Shown here: in pieces, positions 1-7,455 of the stretch
Position numbering within the stretch: position 1 is the stretch's first letter
How the letters are laid out: every line of letters starts with the position of its first letter
Assembly (NCBI GenBank): GCA_013698135.1
Contig: JACCVM010000003.1
Coordinates: 1-10,684 of the forward strand
DNA length: 10,684 nucleotides
Direction of reading: 5' to 3'
Source: Euzebyaceae bacterium
Lineage (GTDB): Bacteria > Actinomycetota > Nitriliruptoria > Euzebyales > Egibacteraceae
Notes under the pieces: generated by a model
The model's database searches: none
The model's input: only the letters and a program-made list of their open reading frames with translations
Told to the model about the DNA's origin: nothing
Position numbers and translations under genes: made by a program

Positions 1-1323
1 CTGCATCTCCCCGCGCCGGCGCTCGCACAGCTGCATCACCGCGCCGACGTACTCGCTGGGACACAGGATCATCGCGTCGACGACCGGCTCGAGGATGTGG
101 TCGATGCGGTTGGGCGCCGGCAGCTCGGCGGGGTTGGCCACCGCCAGCACTGCGTCCTCGTTGGGTTTGCGCATTCGCGGATCGAGATGGACCTGGTAGG
201 CCACGTTCGGGGCGGTGGTGACCAGCGGGATGTCGAACTCGCGGTCCAGCCGCTCGGAGATGATCTCCATGTGCAACAGCCCCAGGAAGCCGCAGCGGAA
301 GCCGAACCCCAATGCCGCCGAGGTCTCCGGCTCGAAGGTGAAGCTGGCGTCGTTCAGCCGCAGCTTCTCCAGCGCGTCGCGCAGGTCAGGGAAGTCGTCG
401 GAGTCGACGGGGTACAGCCCGCTGAACACCATCGGGGTCGGCTCGCGGTAGCCGGGCAGCGCGGAGGGCGCCGGACGCAGGTGGTCGGTGACGGTGTCGC
501 CGACCTTGGCCAGGGCCACCTCCTTGATGGCCGCGGTCAGGTAGCCGACCTCGCCGGGGCCTAGCGCGTCGATTGCTTGGGGCTCCGGGGAGATCACGCC
601 GAGCTCGTCGATCTCGTTGTGGAAGCCCGTGGCCATCAGCCGGATATTCAGGTCAGGACGCAGCACGCCGTCGACCACTCGCACGTAGGTGATGACCCCT
701 CGGTAGGGGTCGAACACCGAGTCGAAGACCAACCCGCGGGGCGGCGCCTCGGAATCGCCCTGCGGCGCCGGCACCCGTGCGACGATCCGTTCCAGGACCT
801 CGGGGACGCCTTGGCCGGTCTTGGCCGAGACCGCGAGGATGTCGGCCGGGTCACCGCCGAGCAGCGAGGCGATCTCGGCGGCCACCTGCTCGGGTTCGGC
901 GGCGGGCAGGTCGATCTTGTTCAGGACCGGGATGACCTCCAGGCCAGCCTCGATGGCGACGTACAGGTTGGCGATCGTCTGGGCTTGGATGCCCTGCGCC
1001 GCGTCGACCAGCAGGATCGCGCCCTCGCAGGCGTTCATCGCCCGGCTGACCTCGTAGGAGAAGTCCACGTGGCCCGGCGTGTCGATCAGGTTGAGCAGGT
1101 ACTCCTGGCCATCGCGTGCCGAATAGGGCATGCGTACGGCTTGGGCCTTGATGGTGATGCCGCGTTCGCGCTCGATGTCCATGCGGTCCAGGTACTGCGC
1201 GCGCATGTGGCGGCCTTGGACCAGCTTGGTTTCCTGCAACATCCGATCGGCCAGCGTGGATTTGCCGTGATCGACGTGCGCGATGATCGCGAAGTTGCGG
1301 ATGCGCGGCAGCGGATACGTCAT
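1..1323 (-). CDS. lepA: Elongation factor 4 (LepA), 3' end cut off by window edge
   Basis: Translational GTPase that binds the ribosome and acts in back-translocation or late assembly of the 30S subunit. The frame is open from ATG at 1323 to the window edge, 441 codons of a protein normally near 600 residues; the missing part is the C-terminal domain. G1 is AHVDHGKS (residues 15-22), G2 lies in ERERGITIKAQ, G3 is DTPGH (81-85), G4 is NKID (135-138), and SAKTG follows as G5. FRCGFLGLLHMEI is the typical LepA signature and separates it from EF-G, BipA and IF-2. The start is close to the G1 motif, as in short LepA forms. It has no clear Shine-Dalgarno, but the in-frame codons just upstream offer nothing better. 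It is divergent from rpsT. The organisation fits an essential-type housekeeping region; function is known from the family. Confidence 0.97.
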   Translation of the reverse strand, partial: MTYPLPRIRNFAIIAHVDHGKSTLADRMLQETKLVQGRHMRAQYLDRMDIERERGITIKAQAVRMPYSARDGQEYLLNLIDTPGHVDFSYEVSRAMNACEGAILLVDAAQGIQAQTIANLYVAIEAGLEVIPVLNKIDLPAAEPEQVAAEIASLLGGDPADILAVSAKTGQGVPEVLERIVARVPAPQGDSEAPPRGLVFDSVFDPYRGVITYVRVVDGVLRPDLNIRLMATGFHNEIDELGVISPEPQAIDALGPGEVGYLTAAIKEVALAKVGDTVTDHLRPAPSALPGYREPTPMVFSGLYPVDSDDFPDLRDALEKLRLNDASFTFEPETSAALGFGFRCGFLGLLHMEIISERLDREFDIPLVTTAPNVAYQVHLDPRMRKPNEDAVLAVANPAELPAPNRIDHILEPVVDAMILCPSEYVGAVMQLCERRRGEMQ

Positions 1324-1395
1324 GAGGGCAGCAGGCCGTTCGGGAAGGGATCGGGCGGGCCACCTCAGGCGAGTGGTGCCAGCGCCTACAAGCAG

Positions 1396-1404
1396 ATGCT
1401 ACCA
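1396..1404 (-). promoter_or_regulatory. Candidate extended -10 promoter for lepA
   Basis: On the minus strand the sequence reads TGGTAGCAT, a TGn extension followed by a TAnnnT -10 hexamer (TAGCAT, 1401-1396). No good -35 lies 16-18 nt upstream, as is usual for extended -10 promoters. Transcription would start near 1389, leaving a leader of about 66 nt before lepA. This is motif matching only. Confidence 0.35.
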
Positions 1405-1458
1405 GCGGCGGTGCCGTCGGCCGGTGCCCTCGCCAGGCAAACGCGGGGTCCACGCCGG

Positions 1459-1488
1459 TGGACACCCGCACGCGAGCGCGACTACACT
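1459..1488 (+). promoter_or_regulatory. Candidate sigma-70-type promoter of rpsT
   Basis: A -35 hexamer TGGACA (1459-1464) and a -10 hexamer TACACT (1483-1488) are separated by 18 nt. They match 5 of 6 and 4 of 6 of the TTGACA/TATAAT consensus, and TACACT keeps the TAnnnT pattern favoured in Actinomycetota. The start point would be near 1495, giving rpsT a 5' leader of about 93 nt. A leader of that size leaves room for the translational feedback known for S20 in enterobacteria, but I see no specific structure that proves it here. Confidence 0.55.
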
Positions 1489-1587
1489 TCCCCTTCACGG
1501 CTGGTTGCGGCGTCGGCGTTGCCATGCCCACCCGAGCCGGGACAGCGCTCCAGTAGTCGACTCCTTCGCAAAGGCCCGCAGCCAACC

Positions 1588-1848
1588 ATGGCCAACATCG
1601 CCAGCCAGATCAAGCGCAACCGCCAGACCGTCGTGCGCAACGACCGCAACAAGGCGGTGCGCAGCGCACTCAAGACCCACCTCAAGAAGTTCCGGCAGGC
1701 CGCCGAGGACGGCGACCGCGACGTCGCCGGCAACGAGTACCGCACGGCCGCGCGCTTCTTGGACAAGGCCGCCCAACGCGGCGTCGTCCACCCCAACTAC
1801 GCCGCCAACAAGAAGGCCAGGATGGCCAAGCGCCTGTCGGCGCTGTAG
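1588..1848 (+). CDS. rpsT: 30S ribosomal protein S20
   Basis: S20 binds 16S rRNA in the body of the small subunit during early 30S assembly. The 86-residue product has the standard S20 length and the usual features: N-terminal MANIASQIKRNRQ, a highly basic helical first half, the A-ARFLDKA-(A)-QRGVVHPN segment, and the C-terminal NKKARMAKRL. The ATG at 1588 gives exactly the family N-terminus. An AAAGG (1570-1574) lies 13 nt upstream as a weak Shine-Dalgarno. The same frame is open far upstream, but that stretch is antisense to lepA and is not S20 sequence. It is divergent from lepA and has its own promoter; a hairpin follows within 25 nt. Grouping of rpsT with lepA and holA is common in bacteria. 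Confidence 0.97.
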   Translation: MANIASQIKRNRQTVVRNDRNKAVRSALKTHLKKFRQAAEDGDRDVAGNEYRTAARFLDKAAQRGVVHPNYAANKKARMAKRLSAL

Positions 1849-1872
1849 TCAGGCGGATTCCGGTGCGGCGCC

Positions 1873-1894
1873 ACGGCCTCCTGCGGGAGGCCGT
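1873..1894 (+). terminator. GC hairpin after rpsT; terminator or RBS-masking stem
   Basis: A perfect 9-bp stem, ACGGCCTCC (1873-1881) and GGAGGCCGT (1886-1894), closes a TGCG tetraloop 24 nt after the rpsT stop. No T-run follows, which is common for terminators in high-GC Actinomycetota. The 3' arm overlaps GGGAGG (1885-1890), the only good Shine-Dalgarno for the next gene if that starts at GTG 1901, so the stem may also control its translation. Confidence 0.6.
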
Positions 1895-1915
1895 CGTCAT
1901 GTGCACAGCCACCCG

Positions 1916-3160
1916 ATGAGGGCGCCCGGGGCGGCTGGGGCCATCGTCGACCGTTACGCGGGTGTCGTGTTCGACGTGGACGGGGTCCTGCTGCGGCTGC
2001 ACCAGCCCATCGACGGCGCCGCCGAGTCGCTGGCCGCGTTGCGCCAGCGCGGCATCGCCGTCGCCTTCGTCACCAACAACGCGTCGCGCACATCGGCACA
2101 GGTCGCCGACGCGCTCGAGGCTGCGGGCATCGCCGCCGACGCCGAGCAGGTGACCACCTCGTCGACGGCGGCGGCCCAGCTGCTCAAACCCGGAACACGT
2201 TGCCTGGTCATCGGCATGGACGGGCTGCGCACGGCCTTGGCGGACCGTGGCTGTCCGACGGTGACCGAGCCCGACGGGGCCGATGCCGTGGTCGTCGGGT
2301 TGCAGACCGATCTGACCTGGGACGACCTGCGCCGCGCCACGCTGGCGCTGGCGCGCGGTGCCCGGTTCCTGGGCACCAACGCCGACCGCAGCTACCCGGC
2401 GCCGGAAGGGCCATGGCCGGGCAACGGCGCCATCCTGGCGGCGCTCGCCACGGCGTCGGGACGCCAGCCCGAGATCGCCGGCAAGCCCTCCCCCGCCCTG
2501 TTCCGCGCCGCCGCCGAGCGCCTGCCGGCCGGCCCGCTGCTGATGGTCGGCGACCGGCCGGAGACCGACCTGGACGGCGCCGCCGCACTCGGCTGGGACA
2601 CCGCGCTGGTGCTGACGGGGGTGACGCCGGCCACCGAGGCGGATGCGGTGCGGCCCCGGCCCACCTGGGTGCTGCAAGACCTGCGGGCCCTGCTCGACCA
2701 CGTGCCTTCTGTGCCCCGCGACGACGTCATCGTCCGTCCGGCTCGCGCCACCGACAGCTCGGCGATCCTCGGGTTGTGGGACCAGGCTGGGATGCTGGGC
2801 TACACCCGGGAGCCCGAGCGTGACATCAGCGCGGTGCTCGCCGCCGACGCTGGCGCCTTCCTGGTCGCCGAGGCCGCCGGGGAAACGGTCGGCGTGCTGA
2901 TGGGGAGCAACGACGGCCGTCGAGGCTGGATCAACCGTCTGGCGATCGCGCCGCAACACCGCGCTCGAGGGATCGGCCGTGCCCTGGTGGCGGAGGCAGA
3001 ACGGGTGATGGGCGCCGGCGGCCTGCCGCAGGCGAACCTGCTGGTGTTCGCCGACAACCGCGACGCCCAGGACTTCTGGGAGCGCCTCGGGTACAGCGCC
3101 TCCGCGCCCGTCACCTTGCGCAGCAAGCGGTTGGGGGCCTCCCCCGCCGACCCCTGCTGA
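1916..3160 (+). CDS. HAD-IIA phosphatase (NagD/PGP-like) fused to GNAT acetyltransferase
   Basis: A two-domain protein of 414 residues. Residues 15-262 form a HAD-superfamily subfamily IIA phosphatase: motif I FDVDGV with catalytic D20 and D22, motif II T53 in VTNNAS, motif III K190 in AGKPSP, and motif IV GDRPETDLDGA with D213 and D218. The related family (NagD, p-nitrophenyl phosphatase, phosphoglycolate phosphatase, mycobacterial glycerol-3-phosphate phosphatase Rv1692) hydrolyses small phosphate esters. Residues 270-395 form a GNAT domain of YpeA-like type, with the acetyl-CoA motif QHRARGIGRAL at about 347-357 and NRDAQDFWERLGY near the end. ATG 1916 lacks a Shine-Dalgarno; in-frame GTG 1901 has GGGAGG 10 nt upstream and would add five residues. 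The gene ends 2 nt before convergent holA. A role in clearing 2-phosphoglycolate, a RuBisCO by-product, is possible from context but is inference; substrates cannot be read from sequence. Confidence 0.9.
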   Translation: MRAPGAAGAIVDRYAGVVFDVDGVLLRLHQPIDGAAESLAALRQRGIAVAFVTNNASRTSAQVADALEAAGIAADAEQVTTSSTAAAQLLKPGTRCLVIGMDGLRTALADRGCPTVTEPDGADAVVVGLQTDLTWDDLRRATLALARGARFLGTNADRSYPAPEGPWPGNGAILAALATASGRQPEIAGKPSPALFRAAAERLPAGPLLMVGDRPETDLDGAAALGWDTALVLTGVTPATEADAVRPRPTWVLQDLRALLDHVPSVPRDDVIVRPARATDSSAILGLWDQAGMLGYTREPERDISAVLAADAGAFLVAEAAGETVGVLMGSNDGRRGWINRLAIAPQHRARGIGRALVAEAERVMGAGGLPQANLLVFADNRDAQDFWERLGYSASAPVTLRSKRLGASPADPC

Positions 3161-3162
3161 CG

Positions 3163-4104
3163 CTAGGCGCGGGTCGCGACGGCCACGACCGCCCGCTCGA
3201 TGACCAGTGACGCCGGCAGCTCACCGCCCTTGATCTCGGCGTCAGCGGCTGCCAGCGCGGCATAGGCGCCGGTCAGCTCCCCTGGCCCGAAGTTGCGGCG
3301 CACGGCCCGCAGACGCCGGGCCTGCCCCGGGCTGATGTTCAGGCCCACGGCCTTGCCGTCCAGCCCGCCGGCCACCGCCACGATCGACCGCAGGCGGTAG
3401 GCCAGTGCGCCCAACACCATCACGGGATCGTCGCCAGACTCGAGCACTCCTCGCAGCAGCTCCAACGCCTGAGTGGGATTGCGGTCGCACATGGCGTCGG
3501 CGACGGCGAAGGACCCTCGGCTGCCACGGCCCACCACCACGGCGTTCACCTGCGCGCCCGAGATCTGCCCCGCCGCCGCCGTGGCGGCCACCTGCGCCAC
3601 CTTCTCCACAATGCCGGAGACGTCCGTGCCGGCATGGCCCAAGATGGCCGCCACAGCGCCTTGATCCGCCGTGCGCTTGTGCCGGCGGAACTCGTCGATC
3701 ACCAGGCGCGCCCAGCCTCGCTCGTCCCACTCCTTGGGCGGCAGCACGTCGGTGCGACCGCCGAGGTCCTTGATCCGCTTGGCCAGCCGCTGGATGCGCC
3801 CGGTGCCCGTCGCCAGCAGGATGACGGTGGCGTCCGGGAGCGCACCCTCCATCTCGGCGAGCAGCACGCCGGCCGCCTCGGCGGGCAGCTCTCCAGCGTC
3901 GCGCAGCAGGACCGCGCGCGGCGTGCCGAACAGCGAACCGGTGCGTAGGTCCGGCAGCTGCCCCTCACGCAGGTCCGCAGCCCGCAGGTCGGCGATGTCC
4001 AGCTCGCCGTCGCCGCGCAGCTCGTCCAGCAGCCGCTCGGCGGCCCGGTGCAGCAGCAGCTCCTCGGGGCCTACGAGCAGGCGGAACGACGGCGGTGGCG
4101 GCAT
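3163..4104 (-). CDS. holA: DNA polymerase III subunit delta
   Basis: Clamp-loader wrench subunit that opens the beta sliding clamp at the replication fork. The 313-residue protein matches the family length and pattern: N-terminal FRLLVGPEELLLHRAAERLL, an AAA+-like domain with the degenerate nucleotide site typical of delta, the internal LPPKEWDERGWARLVIDEFRR linker, then a helical domain containing LGALAYRLRSIVAVAGGL and the C-terminal LAAADAEIKGGELPASLVIERAVVA motif seen in HolA proteins. ATG 4104 is chosen because the family N-terminus starts a few residues later; only a weak GGTGA-like site precedes it. It lies 22 nt after the phosphoribulokinase gene on the same strand and is probably the last gene of that operon. 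Its stop is 2 nt from the stop of the convergent HAD-GNAT gene, so no separate terminator fits between them. Confidence 0.93.
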   Translation of the reverse strand: MPPPPSFRLLVGPEELLLHRAAERLLDELRGDGELDIADLRAADLREGQLPDLRTGSLFGTPRAVLLRDAGELPAEAAGVLLAEMEGALPDATVILLATGTGRIQRLAKRIKDLGGRTDVLPPKEWDERGWARLVIDEFRRHKRTADQGAVAAILGHAGTDVSGIVEKVAQVAATAAAGQISGAQVNAVVVGRGSRGSFAVADAMCDRNPTQALELLRGVLESGDDPVMVLGALAYRLRSIVAVAGGLDGKAVGLNISPGQARRLRAVRRNFGPGELTGAYAALAAADAEIKGGELPASLVIERAVVAVATRA

Positions 4105-4126
4105 CGGTGGTCACCGTACCGCTTGC

Positions 4127-5056
4127 TCACATGGCGAACAGGTGCGCCAGCAGCAGCAGCTGGGTCAGCGCGACCGGCTCCGAGCGAACCCCTGGCTCGA
4201 GCTCACCGAGGCGCTCGGGCAACGGCTCGTTGCCTTGCAGTCCGTTCCAGATCGCCTTCTCGACCAGCCGGCTCTCCTCCGCCGGCGCATGCCCGTGGAC
4301 GTGCAGCGCGTCGACCGGGCGGCCATCGGAGTCCCGCCCGAGCTTGACGTGCACGGCCCGCAGATCGTCGTCGCCGATCTGGGCGGCGATGTCGGGGTGC
4401 GGGATGGTCGGTCGCAGCAGCAGCTCGGCGGACAGCGGCGTGCCCGGCGGGTCGTCGCGGCCTGGCACCGGCGCGAAGCGCACGACGATATCGGCGTGCC
4501 CGCGCTGCGGTCGGATGAACGCTTCTGACTCGGGCTCGCGGCGATCGAGCTCGGCGAGAACCTGCTCGGCGGTGTAGCCGCGCTTGCCGGTGTCGCGGCT
4601 GATCTTCCATTCACGCCGGATCTCCTCCGGCGGGTCCAGGTACACCTTCACGTCGAAACATGCCCGGGACAGCTTGCTGTGCAGCGGCAACAGGCCCTCG
4701 ACGATGACGAACTCGCCCGGCTCGACCAGCTCCGGCCTGGCCAGGCTGCCGTCGCGGTGTTCGTAGACCGGCTTGAGGATCGGCTGACCGGTCGCGAGCA
4801 GCTGCAGGTGCTGTTCCATGATCGCGATGTAGTTGCCGTCGGGGTGCAACGGCGTGAACGGCAGGCCCTTGCGTTCCTCGCGGTCGTAGCGGTGGTAGTC
4901 GTCGACGCAGATCGACGTGGCACGACCCTCGCCCAGCGCCCGCGCCAGCCCACGGCTGAGCGTCGTCTTGCCGGCGGCGCTGTCGCCCGCGATCGCGAGC
5001 ATGACCGGCCGCCGGTCGCTGGACGCGCGGCGCATCCTCATCAGCTTGTCAGGCAC
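4127..5056 (-). CDS. prk: Phosphoribulokinase (class II type)
   Basis: Phosphorylates ribulose-5-phosphate with ATP to ribulose-1,5-bisphosphate, the RuBisCO substrate. The 309-residue protein has Walker A GDSAAGKT (residues 24-31), the PRK signature CVDDYHRYDREERK (50-63) with D52/D53, the substrate-binding LKPVYEHRDG (94-103), Walker B-like VIVEGLLPLH (117-126), and YLDPPEEIRREWKISRD followed by RPQRGHADIVVRF, all as in plant and cyanobacterial enzymes. The C-terminal 100 residues are less conserved. Start: GTG 5056 has GAGAGGAG (5070-5063) six bases upstream and overlaps the FBPase gene by 16 nt; an ATG at 5041 (TGATG overlap) lacks such a site. The plant P-loop regulatory cysteine is Ala28 here. 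Uridine kinase is the main alternative, being of the same fold, but signature and neighbours favour PRK. Confidence 0.88.
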   Translation of the reverse strand: MPDKLMRMRRASSDRRPVMLAIAGDSAAGKTTLSRGLARALGEGRATSICVDDYHRYDREERKGLPFTPLHPDGNYIAIMEQHLQLLATGQPILKPVYEHRDGSLARPELVEPGEFVIVEGLLPLHSKLSRACFDVKVYLDPPEEIRREWKISRDTGKRGYTAEQVLAELDRREPESEAFIRPQRGHADIVVRFAPVPGRDDPPGTPLSAELLLRPTIPHPDIAAQIGDDDLRAVHVKLGRDSDGRPVDALHVHGHAPAEESRLVEKAIWNGLQGNEPLPERLGELEPGVRSEPVALTQLLLLAHLFAM

Positions 5057-6005
5057 GCGGGGCTCCTCTCAGGCAGCCGCGGCAGGTGGTCCGCATCGAC
5101 GTGCAGGACCGGTCGGCCGCTGGCCAAGCCGATCGATTCGGTCGTCCAAGCTGCGCCGTTTCGACGCGGCGCGCGCAACAGCCCACAGCCGGTGATGCCG
5201 GTGATCGCGACCGCGCAGTCGTCGCTGGCCACCAGCTCGTCCAAGCCCAACACCGCGTCTGGAACCTGTCCGGCGGCCACCAACCGGGCCGCCTCGTCGT
5301 GCGACTGCGGCGCTAGGCGAACCTGCATCCCGCCGCCCAGCACGCGCACCGTGCACGCACTGATCACGCCCTCGGGCGCGCCGCCGACGCCCAGCAGGAT
5401 GTCCGCGTCGCCGTCGGGCAGCACCACGCGCAGCGCGCCGAGGACGTCGCCGTCGGGAATCAGCGCGACCGCGACGTCATTAGCGCGCAGTCGCATGACG
5501 AGTTCGGCGTGACGCGGCTTGTCGAGCACGACCGCGACGAGCTCGTCGACGCGCTTGCCGCGCGCCTCGGCGACCGCGGCGAGGTTGCGCTCGACCGGCC
5601 AGCGGATGTCGACGGCGCCGGCCGACTCGGTGGGCACCACCAGCTTGTCGACGTACCACGCCGGGCTGGCCCACAGGGTCCGGGCAGGGGCCGCCGCGAG
5701 CACGGCGACGGCTCCCTCGCCCGCGCGAGCGCACGCGGTGGTGTTCTCCAGCGGGTCGACGGCAAGGTCGAAGGCGGGCAGTCCTCCAGCGCCCACCCGC
5801 TCGCCCACGTACAGCATCGGCGCGGCGTCCTTCTCGCCCTCACCGACCACGACCGTGCCGCGGCCCTGGCAGTGCGCCAGCATGTCTCGCAGTGCCGCGA
5901 CGGCAGCGGCGTCGGCGGCCTTGCCGTCGCCGCGCCCGACCCACGGCCGGCATGCCAGCGCGGCCTCCTGTGTGGCGGCGAGCAGCGACGGCAGCAGCTC
6001 CGCGA

Positions 6006-6009
<4 letters not shown>
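5041..6009 (-). CDS. glpX: Class II fructose-1,6-bisphosphatase / possible sedoheptulose-1,7-bisphosphatase (GlpX type)
   Basis: Removes the C1 phosphate of fructose-1,6-bisphosphate; GlpX-type enzymes of autotrophs often also act on sedoheptulose-1,7-bisphosphate. The 322-residue product has the family motifs in order: GRGDGKAAD (25-33), GEGEKDAAPMLYVGERVG (56-73), AVDPLENTT (83-91), DKPRHAEL, and GVGGAPEGVISACTVRVLGGGMQVRL, then a closing ITGITGCGLL segment. D33, E57, D61, D85 and E88 occupy the acidic positions expected for the metal and phosphate site. The usual DPLEGTT reads DPLENTT, and the usual TDGDLL reads TGCGLL; both are departures from consensus. Translation starts at GTG 6009, which overlaps the rpe stop as GTGA; no Shine-Dalgarno is visible, so coupling to rpe is likely. 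The 3' end overlaps prk. Confidence 0.92.
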
Positions 6010-6698
<689 letters not shown>

Positions 6699-6723
6699 AA
6701 GCACTGGCCGCCCGGGATCGCCT

Positions 6724-6750
6724 CCCCCCAATGGGGCGCCCGTAGGGGGG
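6724..6750. promoter_or_regulatory. Two C/G-run dyads between the divergent rpe operon and two-component genes
   Basis: CCCCAATGGGG (6726-6736, centre 6731) is a perfect 4-bp-arm dyad; 12 bp further lies CCCGTAGGG (6739-6747, centre 6743), embedded in a run of six G to 6750. The outer C6 (6724-6729) and G6 (6745-6750) can also pair over a 15-nt loop. The region lies between the starts of rpe (-) and the regulator (+), where a shared operator would be expected. I could not identify confident -35/-10 pairs for either direction in this 94-nt gap. Confidence 0.35.
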
Positions 6751-6792
6751 ATGTTTTGCCCACCGTTGTCTCCGGCAGCCGTGTCCGCGAAC

Positions 6793-7455
6793 ATGCCCAG
6801 CGTGGACCAGCCCATCCGCTTGGTGATCGTCGACGACCACGAGATGGTCCGCGACGGGCTCAAGGCGATGCTGTCGCGGCACAGCGGCGCGGTCGTCGTC
6901 GGCGAGGCCAGCGACCGCGACTCCACGCTGCGCGCGGTGCGGGAGCACCATCCGGACGTCGTGCTGCTCGACGTGCGCCTCAAGGGTTACAGCGGCCTGG
7001 ACCTGTGTGCCGAGCTGCTGCGCAACGACCCCGAGTGCCGTGTGGTGTTCCTGACCGTGTACGACGACGAGCAATACCTGTTCCAGGCGCTGCGGGTGGG
7101 CGCTGCGGGCTTCCTGCTCAAGCGCGTCGACGGCGCCGAGCTGGTCGGCCATCTCGAGCGTGTGCTCGACGGCGTGACCGTAATTGACCCCACGCTGGCC
7201 GGCCGCGTCGCGGCTTCGGCCGCCCGGTTGCACGCCGGCGAGTTCTGGCCGGGGGCGCACCTTGGCCTCACGCAGCGGGAAAGCGAGGTCCTGGCGCTGA
7301 TGGTCGCCGGGCGCTCGAACAAGGCGATCGCGGCTGAGCTCGTTGTCAGCGAGGAGACGGTCAAGACCCACGCGAGCGGCGTCTACCGCAAGCTCGAGGT
7401 CAGCAACCGCGCTCAGGCGATCGCGGTCGCCCTACGCGAGGGCGTGTTCCACTGA
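6793..7455 (+). CDS. NarL/LuxR-family response regulator
   Basis: DNA-binding output protein of a two-component system, 220 residues. Residues 8-125 form the receiver: acidic pair D14/D15, phosphoacceptor D60 in VVLLDVRL, T88 in FLTVYDD, and K110 in GFLLKR. Residues 157-218 form a LuxR/GerE helix-turn-helix beginning LTQRESEVLALMVAGRSNKAIA and containing VSEETVKTHASGVYRKLEVSNR, the family hallmark. ATG 6793 fits the receiver start; GTG 6781 and ATG 6751 are in-frame alternatives, none with a well-placed Shine-Dalgarno. It is divergent from the rpe operon and directly upstream of the partner kinase, with the stop codon (7453-7455) overlapping the kinase start. Its targets cannot be read from sequence; control of the adjacent carbon-fixation genes and of itself is a reasonable inference. 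Confidence 0.95.
   Translation: MPSVDQPIRLVIVDDHEMVRDGLKAMLSRHSGAVVVGEASDRDSTLRAVREHHPDVVLLDVRLKGYSGLDLCAELLRNDPECRVVFLTVYDDEQYLFQALRVGAAGFLLKRVDGAELVGHLERVLDGVTVIDPTLAGRVAASAARLHAGEFWPGAHLGLTQRESEVLALMVAGRSNKAIAAELVVSEETVKTHASGVYRKLEVSNRAQAIAVALREGVFH

Noticed and set aside
577..1587. Long open frame upstream of and in frame with rpsT
   Set aside because: It is antisense to lepA, whose GTPase motifs are clear. S20 begins at ATG 1588 with the normal family N-terminus; the extension is a GC-bias artefact.
1682..2959. Long minus-strand open frame opposite the HAD-GNAT gene
   Set aside because: Gln/Gly/Arg-rich composition without any domain. The plus strand holds a complete two-domain enzyme.
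4127..5056. Uridine kinase reading for the P-loop kinase
   Set aside because: Same fold, but the CVDDYH...DREERK and LKPVY-H-DG signatures, the length, and the rpe/FBPase neighbours fit phosphoribulokinase better.
6699..6983. N-terminal extension of the epimerase frame to 6983
   Set aside because: It would overlap the regulator's receiver domain, is low-complexity Ser/Thr-rich, and is not Rpe sequence.
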